This document shows positions 53,566-62,468 of a stretch of 64,000 bases of DNA, piece after piece (the first letter of the stretch is position 1; the number at the start of each line of letters is the position of its first letter). Under the pieces are notes generated by a model. It saw nothing but the letters and a program-made list of their open reading frames with translations. It was not told where the DNA came from and ran no database searches. This DNA is from Algoriphagus sp. PAP.12. GTDB lineage: Bacteria; Bacteroidota; Bacteroidia; Cytophagales; Cyclobacteriaceae. Location: assembly GCF_026652115.1 (NCBI RefSeq), contig NZ_JAPPSQ010000003.1, forward strand, positions 124,001-188,000, written 5' to 3'. Made by a program: the position numbers and the translations under genes.

Positions 53566-55746
53566 TTATTTTGTATGTGTCGGATTATCTAATTCGGAAG
53601 CTATTTCATTCATAATCGAAATGGTCTTTCCTAAACTAATCACATCATTGGGTTTCAGATTTTTCAAAGCATTATAAAATACCTGGGTCAAAGGATGCCT
53701 GCCACTCCCCTTTATCTCTTTCTTCAAATCACTCTTCTTCTTTTCAAGTTTAACTTTCTCTGCTCCCAATTCCGCCAACATCGAAGAATTATCCAAGTTC
53801 TGCTCCCCATACCTCTCAGTATTTTTAACCGTTCTGGTTTTTGATAGGGCCTTATCAACTGTCACATCTTTTTGAAGTCTGGATGCACCGGATTTTAAAC
53901 CTTTATCAACTTCTGAAAGTCTGTTTTCAGTAACAACCAAATCCTTCTCAGGTTTGATCAAATGCTTTTTAATTGCTGTTAGCTTTTCAGAATCACTGTC
54001 GGTACCTGAAAGCAATTCACCAACCTTTTCTACTCCTTTAGGTTTCGTAGTGAAAATCCCTTTTGTAAACCAATACCAGGATTTATTACAGACCTCTTGG
54101 ATTCCTCCTACCAAATCCACTTGCAATCTTGAAACTTTTTCAGAAGTACTTTCCCCTCCAATCAGCCTTTCACCAAATCCAACTACTTCATTTATTGCTT
54201 TTGTTAGGAGGGAACTACTTGAATTTCGGACAATGCTGGCCAATCTAAGATTGTAATAATGAATGGAACAATTTTCAATTGACTCAGCCATTCGTTCTTT
54301 ATTTGAAAATAAATCTGGGTTAAGGATCATGGTACTGGGCCTATTGAGACCTGGTTCCAAAGTTTTCTCTAGAACATATACTTCACGCGAATACCTTTTT
54401 TGGTATTCGTTGTTGTCTTTGATTAAATTCTTGAAAAACTTCAACTCCAATAAAGCTACTTTATAGTGGACTTTTTGATTGGAAAATTTTGACTTAAACT
54501 CCATCTCAGATCTGATCTCTCCTACTTTTGAACCAAGATCATTTCCTAACTCCTTGGCTAAATCATCTGAGTTTCTATCAAGTTCGTTAACCATATTTTT
54601 TACCGCACTGTACTTTTTGTAAATTCCATAAAATTCTTTCAGATCCCTTGTTTTCAAATCAAGCAAGAATTTGTCCTCATTATTTTCCTCTTGTTGTTCT
54701 CTATCACTCTCCTGTTCAGATGAGTTGCCTCCTAAAAGACTTGAAATTCCCCCCATAATTTTGCTGGAAAAACTTCCACTCTCTTTTAGAATTTCTGCCT
54801 TCTCATTCAGATCCAAATTTTTCCACCACCTTTTCAATCCTTCTTTCACTAATTTTTCCTGGATAGAAGGACCGTTACTTTCACTTTTACCAATCAGCTT
54901 ATCCTTTCCCTTTTTCAACCCTTTCTGAGCTAGATCTCCTCCTTGCTCTCCATAAATTTGTTCCCAATTTTTTCCTTCTGTTTTCAGTACATTTAAGATT
55001 TGAAGTGTCCTAGTAACAAGGTCATCCATTCTATTATCTGTCATCTCGGTATCCTCATTTCTTTGGACTACTGAGCCGGTCTGACTCGTAATTAGTTCAC
55101 CTGAGTGATCAGATTTCATCTGCAAAGCTTTTGCCCCCATCACATCAGCTTCCTTTTCTAATCCTGAATCATCATTGATATTTACCTTTCCTTTCAATTG
55201 CTTGGTAGGTCTTACTCGACCTTGTTTCTGTTGCACCACATGCCAGGCTTCATGGGGAAGGTGTTGCTCCTGCCCCGGACCTATATGAATATCTGTCCCC
55301 TGGGCATAAGCATGGGCATTCAATTGAGCCGGTTTGGCAGAATTATAATGAACATTTACATCATCCAGGCTATATCCTGAGAGGTTTTCAACTCCAGATT
55401 TAAGTTGATCAGGCAAGCCGGTATTATTTTCAACTCGCTGAACAGGAATTTGAAGTGGATTTTGAGCTTCAGGATTCGAATCTTTGGATTTCATCTGGAG
55501 CTCCTCTTCATCCATCTCCTTCATTTGCAATTCTTCTTCTTCCATTTCTTTCATTTGAAGCTCTTCCTCTTCATTTTGAACTCGCTGAATAGAATCATCT
55601 GAAACAGAAGAGTTTACCAATTCAGAAAATTTATTTTGGACTTTAGTCTCAGGCCGATTGTCTTTCAGCTGAATATGAGGTTTATGTGAATTGACTTCAG
55701 CAGACTTGGTCGAACCAGACTTACTCAATTTTGAAAAATTTCCCAT
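53566..55746 (-). CDS. DUF4157-containing eCIS-associated protein
   Basis: 726 residues. N-terminal RPET motif ([16 protein letters not shown], about 25-40), three EELQMK repeats (61-86) and a DUF4157 domain (about 105-215) with HEAWH (165-169) in [19 protein letters not shown]4157 is commonly linked to extracellular contractile injection systems as a predicted metallopeptidase-like or cargo-associated domain. The C-terminal 500 residues are helical and charged, with no known domain. It may be a cargo carrier or effector. It is 9 bases upstream of the EndoU effector gene, which it precedes in the operon. Confidence 0.85.
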   Translation of the reverse strand: MGNFSKLSKSGSTKSAEVNSHKPHIQLKDNRPETKVQNKFSELVNSSVSDDSIQRVQNEEEELQMKEMEEEELQMKEMDEEELQMKSKDSNPEAQNPLQIPVQRVENNTGLPDQLKSGVENLSGYSLDDVNVHYNSAKPAQLNAHAYAQGTDIHIGPGQEQHLPHEAWHVVQQKQGRVRPTKQLKGKVNINDDSGLEKEADVMGAKALQMKSDHSGELITSQTGSVVQRNEDTEMTDNRMDDLVTRTLQILNVLKTEGKNWEQIYGEQGGDLAQKGLKKGKDKLIGKSESNGPSIQEKLVKEGLKRWWKNLDLNEKAEILKESGSFSSKIMGGISSLLGGNSSEQESDREQQEENNEDKFLLDLKTRDLKEFYGIYKKYSAVKNMVNELDRNSDDLAKELGNDLGSKVGEIRSEMEFKSKFSNQKVHYKVALLELKFFKNLIKDNNEYQKRYSREVYVLEKTLEPGLNRPSTMILNPDLFSNKERMAESIENCSIHYYNLRLASIVRNSSSSLLTKAINEVVGFGERLIGGESTSEKVSRLQVDLVGGIQEVCNKSWYWFTKGIFTTKPKGVEKVGELLSGTDSDSEKLTAIKKHLIKPEKDLVVTENRLSEVDKGLKSGASRLQKDVTVDKALSKTRTVKNTERYGEQNLDNSSMLAELGAEKVKLEKKKSDLKKEIKGSGRHPLTQVFYNALKNLKPNDVISLGKTISIMNEIASELDNPTHTK
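55489..55566 (-). repeat. Tandem 30-bp coding repeat (EELQMK units)
   Basis: EELQMK is repeated three times with a 10-residue period (residues 61-66, 71-76, 81-86), joined by EMEE and EMDE; acidic, probably disordered linker. Confidence 0.75.
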
Positions 55747-55774
55747 GATATATTTTGTTTAAAATGATCATGAA

Positions 55775-58108
55775 TCAGGGTAAATCGCGAGAGGTATACT
55801 TCCTGGCCACCCTTATTCCATTGATTAATAATCCCGCAAGGATTCCAATTCCAAAAATCAAAATCAAAACCCAAATTGTTACTTCATTGCTCCCAGCACC
55901 TATAAACCCTACCTGAGTATCAAAAAAGAGGTAGAAAAATAAGCTTATAGCTGCCAAAAGACCGATACCAATTAACACCCCTGAAAATAGTGCTCTCCAC
56001 TCCCAATCATCTCCATTGTTTTTGATCCCTATAAGCAAACCTATAAGGACGATCAACATCAAACCAATCAATACTAGTGTGATAATTCCATTAATTCTTG
56101 AATAGGTGTCCCAACGACCTATCATACAAATACAATCCTTATTTGAGGCTACCGAATAGTACTGTGTGGAATCATACTTGACAAAAGCATTTCTGTTTTC
56201 CCAAAAACTGGTAATATTCTCACTCCTAGCCAGTTGAGCTATACTATCTGTATCTGGATAGCTTTCAAAAAAACAATATTCAGCTTCTGGACTTTTATAA
56301 GGATCTCCTATGTAAATATCATTTAGACCTGCCCATTGGATATCTTGCTTATAGGTCCACAGATAATCAGATAAGGTGAGCTTGGTACCTAAAGTATCAA
56401 TGGATTTTGAAGCTACCACTACCGAATCAATCCCAATCAAACTTGCTCCCAAGGCATCCCACAAATCAGAATACCCTGCATCATACCCCATCCCCCTGAT
56501 AGCCACCCCTCCAATTCCATTGGTTAAAGCCCAATCATATTTATCAACTAGACTTTGAGAATCCTCATACCAGACTTGTTTTAGGTTACCCAAAGTACCA
56601 TAATTCAAATAATATGAAGCTTGCTCTGCATCATAACCCTGCATGGCCCCTTCAGGCTGTCCTATGGTGGAAACTATAGTACTTTGAATCTCATCATAGT
56701 TGATAAATGAACCAAAGTCTGTCGCTCTGCTTCCAGGTACAAAATCAGGCATGGGCCAGGTAATCCCCTGATAACTCAAGGTCATCACTAACTTACTAAC
56801 AGGTATTTTCCCATTGGAATAAAATGAAAACGTATTCTGAATAGATCCCCTAGAATTAGATTTATCCGGATATAATGGACTTAATGAAAATGGAATACGG
56901 GTATTGGTGATATTTAATTTTTGAGTTTGTACCAAGTAATAATCAACCGATGAATTGATCGCCAAAAAATCAATAGAGCTTGCCAAGGATAAATCCTTGG
57001 AATTGGCAATTGGCGGAATACTGACCGTCAAGATCAAATCAGAATCAATGGTAGATAACTCTTTTCTCAACCCCGTGATAAAAGCCGAGAACCTAGAAAC
57101 ATCTTTGGGCTGAAGCCCTTCAAAATATATATTAATACCATTGAGCTTATAGGTTGAAATCAAACCTTTTAGTCTTGAAAAAAGCTGAGTCTGGGCTTTG
57201 CTCTGACTAAGAAAACTCGAAATAACAGAGGATGAGCTACTAAATACAGATAAAGATATGTCTTTCTGAAATGGTTGATTATTCTCTAAAATCCCTCCGG
57301 TTAATAGACTTTTCAAAGAATTAGGATTCAATTCCAAACCATTACTTCCCAATTCATAACCATTCAGTATGATGTCTGTCAAGTAGTTAAAATTGTAAAA
57401 ACCAATTTTTGAATTCATTGATGGCTGGTGATATCCAAAAATCTTGGTGTAAGCATTCAAACATTTTTTATAACTGATCAATAAAGTATCGCCTACTGTT
57501 GCCTGTAGAATGGGGATGGAATCAAATGAGCAGGAATATTGAATCTGTCTTAACGCGGCCAGTTTGGACTGAATATCATTTTTAGTACTGGCAGTTTGAG
57601 CATTGGTTTCATCCAATAATTTTTGGAGCACATTTCCCAATTGCACCTGAACTGAATCCACCAATTGTTTGGGGGCTTTAGTATTCAGATCCAAAATCAT
57701 TTGATTGATTTCATTCTGAAGTAAAACAGTTGAGTCCTGCGTTGCGGCAAGTTCTTTTGTCAGATTGAGTAGGTCATCCACGATTGCATTGACAGTTGTG
57801 GAATCGATACTGAGATCTCCTTGGTCAGTCAACCAACGAATCAATTCAACCATTCTCTCTCGCTCTCGATGGAGTCTATTCTCCTTAAATCTGAAAGGTT
57901 GAATAATCTTGTTTAAAATCCCCGTTCGGACACTATCTCCATAATTGATGGTATCCTTTAAAATCAATTCAGAAGGAGGAATTTTAGTTTGTTGAGAAAA
58001 AGCAGGGTTTGAAATCAACCTCAAACCTCCCAGCACCAAAAAGAACCAAAAAATAAGCTGGAGTCTCTTAGGTTTAAAAATCACAGAAATAATAAAAGTC
58101 TTTTTCAT
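55775..58108 (-). CDS. GH18-like membrane protein of the eCIS locus
   Basis: 777 residues. N-terminal signal/anchor (about 15-38), a helical stalk (40-190), a GH18 chitinase-like barrel (about 205-640), and three C-terminal membrane segments (about 690-765). In the GH18 site, canonical DxxDxDxE reads N323-x-x-N326-x-Y328-x-E330: the catalytic Glu remains but all three Asp are replaced, so binding rather than hydrolysis is likely. It sits between the tape measure gene (1 base away) and the DUF4157 gene, suggesting a role in cell-envelope docking or release of the injection particle (inferred). Confidence 0.75.
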   Translation of the reverse strand: MKKTFIISVIFKPKRLQLIFWFFLVLGGLRLISNPAFSQQTKIPPSELILKDTINYGDSVRTGILNKIIQPFRFKENRLHRERERMVELIRWLTDQGDLSIDSTTVNAIVDDLLNLTKELAATQDSTVLLQNEINQMILDLNTKAPKQLVDSVQVQLGNVLQKLLDETNAQTASTKNDIQSKLAALRQIQYSCSFDSIPILQATVGDTLLISYKKCLNAYTKIFGYHQPSMNSKIGFYNFNYLTDIILNGYELGSNGLELNPNSLKSLLTGGILENNQPFQKDISLSVFSSSSSVISSFLSQSKAQTQLFSRLKGLISTYKLNGINIYFEGLQPKDVSRFSAFITGLRKELSTIDSDLILTVSIPPIANSKDLSLASSIDFLAINSSVDYYLVQTQKLNITNTRIPFSLSPLYPDKSNSRGSIQNTFSFYSNGKIPVSKLVMTLSYQGITWPMPDFVPGSRATDFGSFINYDEIQSTIVSTIGQPEGAMQGYDAEQASYYLNYGTLGNLKQVWYEDSQSLVDKYDWALTNGIGGVAIRGMGYDAGYSDLWDALGASLIGIDSVVVASKSIDTLGTKLTLSDYLWTYKQDIQWAGLNDIYIGDPYKSPEAEYCFFESYPDTDSIAQLARSENITSFWENRNAFVKYDSTQYYSVASNKDCICMIGRWDTYSRINGIITLVLIGLMLIVLIGLLIGIKNNGDDWEWRALFSGVLIGIGLLAAISLFFYLFFDTQVGFIGAGSNEVTIWVLILIFGIGILAGLLINGIRVARKYTSRDLP

Positions 58109-58109
58109 A

Positions 58110-61100
58110 TTAATTCCATTTCACCTCCAATGATTTTTCCATCCAAGGCAGCTTAACTACCGAATAACTCCAAGGAATTGATGTCATTAATACATCTACC
58201 CCTTTGGATTCTACCATTAAATTATTGCTTTCGGAACCAATCTCAAGCCGTCCATTCCTTTGTAAAAAAGTCTCTCTCAATCCATCCGTGGTACTATTCT
58301 TCAATTTCTCCCAATTAGAAATCATACCTTTCAAAAGACTTTCACACATGTCTTTTTCCTCTTGATTTAGTTCCACTTCCTCCAAATGACTGCTTGGCTT
58401 CATCCCAACCATCATCTTATTGAGGACTAATTCATATTCTGGAAAGTCAGAATATCCAAAAACCAGATATTGAAGCAGTGAAACAGCTTTCGATTGATTT
58501 TCCTCAGGAATAGTATTCCCACCACTCACATTCAATCTGGAAAACAATACTTTGAGAAAAGGCCAACACAAAATCAATCCTGCGTTTGTAACCAAGATTT
58601 GGTCTCCTTCTTCGGGTTCTTCTTGCATTAGATCAGAGTTTTCAGGAAACATATTTTGAAGAATTTGCAGTTGCTTTTGGTCAAGTAGCTTTAGGAAGCT
58701 CCTCTTTTTCATCGCAACTCCAAAAATGAACTTCCACTTGACTGAGGACTTTTGGCTCAAAAGAAATTGGATCAAATGCTTTAAAAAATCAGAATTGAAT
58801 CCAATCTTTTGGTGGAAATAATACTCGTATGCAAACTCAAGGACATACAATTTCCATTTGCCAGGATTAAGGTCGCCAAAATAAGACTCCTTGCTCCATG
58901 TCAGTAGACCTTTGATCTGATCTTGGATTTTGGGGTCATTCTCAAACCAGCTATGGATTATTTCATTTTCCTTAGAATAGCTAATCGCCCTTTTTACCTC
59001 TCGTTCCAACTCAGAATTGCTCAAGTTCAATTTGTTCTTTTCTCTGAACTTTGAATCTACTTTCTGCAACGTATCCAATTTCTCTAAGGCATTCAGTCTC
59101 AATATTTCCTTGGATTTTTTGACCACAGATTTAGCTTGATTGGAGTTTGAAGCAATCGATAGTTTATCGATTAGTTTCTCAAATTGAACTGTAGGTATAT
59201 GATTGATCCATGTGTCCAAATCTCCTTTATCCAAAAATTCTAAAAGCAAAAATGACCGCTCTTTATTTCCATAGGCAATCATGTGAACAGTGGAAGCAAA
59301 AAGTGCTTCTACAGTCCTCCAATTGGACCACCATGGAAGGAACCCCTCCTTTTCAAAAAATCCCAAAACTGCCACCAAACTATCAATTGACTTGTCCTGC
59401 TTCTGTTTTGATTCTTCAATAAGATCCTCGTAAAACTGGCTCAGCGCATCTTTTTGAACCTTAGTCAATCCAGTTAGAGGCACTATTTTCTCCCAATCAA
59501 TTGAGGATAGGCCCAGATTGGATCTATTTTTTCTCAAAACATTCAAAAGAATTTTACCGAAATCTTCCTGATTGAAAAGTTGACCGGCTAGAATCTTGGA
59601 ATGAAACTGTAGAGTTGAATCCTCAATTACTTTATTCCAAATCCTCAATGAAATAGGATCAAAAAAGTAAGCAGAAGGTAAGTTTGATAAATAGTCGAGC
59701 CCTTGATAAAATTCCTTTTCCTCCTGAATTAGACCCTTTATATCTGGCTTTTTATAGCCTTTCCTAATGAGATTGAGAAGGTTATTTATTGAAAGTGAAG
59801 AAAGGTTTTGGAAGCTTTGTGAACTACTATCAACCTCCCTCATTTCCTCATTGAAGTAAGATTGGACATCCCAATAGATTTCAACAGTTTCGATCTCTCT
59901 CCTGAAATCAGAACCTAATTTTTGAGTGAATACCTTCCAAGACCGTTCTGATAGATTCTTATGAAATTCAAGTAAAATGTAGAAGCTTTGCCCCTTATTT
60001 TTTTTGAGGAATTCCACTATAGATAGAGCATCAAATTGGGAATAACTCACTATTCGTTCAAAACTTTCCTTCAATCCATTATTATCCATTCCCAGATTAT
60101 ACCCTGAGCTGGCTAGTTTTTGAATAGTATTCAAATCACGTAATAAGACCTCGTCTGATTTTGATTTAATCCATTGTACCAAATCCTCCTCTTTAGATTT
60201 TGAAAAACCTTCCAAACTAGCAATCAAGTTTTTTAACGCTTTTTCAGATGAAAGCAGAGAAAGGTTTTGCCCAAGGATTTCTTTTGAGTTCCGTCCTTTA
60301 TTTGCGAAAAAGGAAGAATTAATTGACTTGAAATCAAGAAAACCAAAACCGACATTTCTACTCCAAGATTGCTTAAATAGATCCAATAAACTTTTTTGAA
60401 ACTCTGGTTTGAGAAGCTTTAAATCTGGAATTTGATTCGCTAATTCAATTACTCTTGACCATCTTGATTTTTGGATTTCTAATACGTCAGAAAAATTTGA
60501 TGATTTCCCAAGCTCCAATAAATATTCAGACCAATCTATCGAATTGCTAGAATCGTCTTGAACTAGAGAATTTGGAGAAAACAAACCCTGCAGGATTAGA
60601 ACCTGAATAAATTTCTGGTCGAGCCTTTGACGATTTCCTTCCTTGATTTTGCCAGATTCTAATAGATTTTCATGTATCTCAAGAAGAGATTTAAATTTAT
60701 TTCCAGAAAAGTGAGCAACATACGCTAGGAAGTTTCGGGTTTGAGTAGGATTCAAAAGCTTCCAAATTCTAGAATTTGATCCAGTCAACACCTTTCCATT
60801 AGAAGCCTTGAAAAAATCAAATAATCCAACATTTTGAGACTGGATCATAGCCTCTAGGATTTCACTAAAATCATTCTTAGTCAAAAAATAGTAGACCTCC
60901 CCCACTGATCCTGCGGCCAGGTATTCGAAAATCAATCTTTGTTTAATCTGAAAAGAATAAGAGCCAATAGATTCACTTTCAGAGTAAAAGTCCCTTTTGG
61001 ATTCAAAGTATTCATTTTTAGCCCAATGATTAGAGCTAGTTGAATTCTTCACTTGGTTGAAACCCATCTTTTTTAAGAATCGAAGAGAAGGCTGTGGAAC

Positions 61101-62468
61101 TGAAAATCTTATACCTAACTCAACTAACTCCTCTAGGTTGACTCTTGAAGAGTTGATCTTGAAAGAGGTAAAACTAATCATTAAATCAAACAGCTTATCC
61201 AAGGAAGGATTAGTCGTAAAATAAGCAACTTCCTCTTTACTTGAATGCTGTATTAGTTCTTTTAAAAAATGCTCCTCCTTCATTTTAGGTTTACCCGAAA
61301 CTCTTGCGTACCAAGAAGAATATTCATTAATCAATCCCAACCATTTTGAGGTTTCTCCTTTGGATAATAGTAGTAAGAGATTATCAAGCCCTAATTTTGT
61401 CAGGCCACTGAGATATTGGGGACTTTTTGAAAGTAACTGAAGTGTTTGAATTCTTTTCTCCTCCGCTAGTTCCGGAAAATCAGTTGAAATTGATGGGTTT
61501 TGCTTTTTATTTAACCAGGTAATTAAATCTCCCCAAGAAAGTTGCTGACCTGTAGAGTCAATAAACTCATCTGAATTTAGATTCTTTTCTATGACCCAAG
61601 TAACAGCCTCATCAAAATTCCTGTAAAGCTGACTTTCTTCTTTATGGATTTTTATAACGCGATTGAGCTGAAGTAAAAATTCATGAAAATCAAGATTGTA
61701 ATGGTCAGCAACTGTCCTTAAGAACTGATTGGAAAAATTGAGGCGATTAAATTTGGTGTCTGAGTTTCTGACAATAAAATTGAGAATAAATAAATTGACA
61801 GCCTGTTCCAGGTTTTCGCTTGATCCATGAAATGATTTTTCCTTTTGATGGACATTCAAATACGTATTTCTAAACCCGATGAGCCATTCTGCTTCCTCTG
61901 GAATGAGCACCTCAATGATTTTCTCAAAATATCCTTTCTTCAGAAAAGAGATCCTTTTTCGAGCATTCTCACTCTTTCTGGAAACTTCCCAAATCAAACT
62001 TCTAAGTAGTTCCGGTTGGAAAATAAAAGCGTGATCTAAAAGTGAAAACAGGTCAAATTTGGAATCCAACCAACTCGGGAAATATCCATTTCTAAAAAAA
62101 GACCTTAAGGCCAAAAGAATAAATTCCTCTCCTTGGGACTGGGTAGTATTTCTGAGTGGCGCACCGGACATCCCAATCTGTTCATCTATTGCCTCTTTCA
62201 ACGCTAAGATCAAAAGTGGTTTGATTAATTCTCCAAGATCTTCAGTTAGTTCCCGTTCGGTGATTCGTCCTAAATCTATCTCCACTTTTCCCAGCTCCAG
62301 TTGTAATCCGGAGCTATCAACCTCATTAAAAGCCTCCTCTAATTCATCTTCTAAGGAATAAATAAAGCGTTGGTGAATTTTTGAATTACATCGGCTAGCT
62401 TGGGTTCGATTTGAATAGGCAAATGAGAACAAAGCTTCCTCCACAACATTAGCTGGCTTGCTATCCAT
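58110..62468 (-). CDS. Contractile injection system tape measure protein
   Basis: 1452 residues. The N-terminus (VVEEALFSFAYSNRTQASRCNSKIHQRFIYSLEDELEEAFNEV) and LEIDLGRI-type segment (LQLELGKVEIDLGRITE) are characteristic of the CIS tape-measure family. The rest is a very long, almost wholly helical, polar protein, as expected for a length ruler inside the tube. It overlaps the upstream gene by 8 bases and ends 1 base before the GH18-like gene. Confidence 0.9.
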   Translation of the reverse strand: MDSKPANVVEEALFSFAYSNRTQASRCNSKIHQRFIYSLEDELEEAFNEVDSSGLQLELGKVEIDLGRITERELTEDLGELIKPLLILALKEAIDEQIGMSGAPLRNTTQSQGEEFILLALRSFFRNGYFPSWLDSKFDLFSLLDHAFIFQPELLRSLIWEVSRKSENARKRISFLKKGYFEKIIEVLIPEEAEWLIGFRNTYLNVHQKEKSFHGSSENLEQAVNLFILNFIVRNSDTKFNRLNFSNQFLRTVADHYNLDFHEFLLQLNRVIKIHKEESQLYRNFDEAVTWVIEKNLNSDEFIDSTGQQLSWGDLITWLNKKQNPSISTDFPELAEEKRIQTLQLLSKSPQYLSGLTKLGLDNLLLLLSKGETSKWLGLINEYSSWYARVSGKPKMKEEHFLKELIQHSSKEEVAYFTTNPSLDKLFDLMISFTSFKINSSRVNLEELVELGIRFSVPQPSLRFLKKMGFNQVKNSTSSNHWAKNEYFESKRDFYSESESIGSYSFQIKQRLIFEYLAAGSVGEVYYFLTKNDFSEILEAMIQSQNVGLFDFFKASNGKVLTGSNSRIWKLLNPTQTRNFLAYVAHFSGNKFKSLLEIHENLLESGKIKEGNRQRLDQKFIQVLILQGLFSPNSLVQDDSSNSIDWSEYLLELGKSSNFSDVLEIQKSRWSRVIELANQIPDLKLLKPEFQKSLLDLFKQSWSRNVGFGFLDFKSINSSFFANKGRNSKEILGQNLSLLSSEKALKNLIASLEGFSKSKEEDLVQWIKSKSDEVLLRDLNTIQKLASSGYNLGMDNNGLKESFERIVSYSQFDALSIVEFLKKNKGQSFYILLEFHKNLSERSWKVFTQKLGSDFRREIETVEIYWDVQSYFNEEMREVDSSSQSFQNLSSLSINNLLNLIRKGYKKPDIKGLIQEEKEFYQGLDYLSNLPSAYFFDPISLRIWNKVIEDSTLQFHSKILAGQLFNQEDFGKILLNVLRKNRSNLGLSSIDWEKIVPLTGLTKVQKDALSQFYEDLIEESKQKQDKSIDSLVAVLGFFEKEGFLPWWSNWRTVEALFASTVHMIAYGNKERSFLLLEFLDKGDLDTWINHIPTVQFEKLIDKLSIASNSNQAKSVVKKSKEILRLNALEKLDTLQKVDSKFREKNKLNLSNSELEREVKRAISYSKENEIIHSWFENDPKIQDQIKGLLTWSKESYFGDLNPGKWKLYVLEFAYEYYFHQKIGFNSDFLKHLIQFLLSQKSSVKWKFIFGVAMKKRSFLKLLDQKQLQILQNMFPENSDLMQEEPEEGDQILVTNAGLILCWPFLKVLFSRLNVSGGNTIPEENQSKAVSLLQYLVFGYSDFPEYELVLNKMMVGMKPSSHLEEVELNQEEKDMCESLLKGMISNWEKLKNSTTDGLRETFLQRNGRLEIGSESNNLMVESKGVDVLMTSIPWSYSVVKLPWMEKSLEVKWN

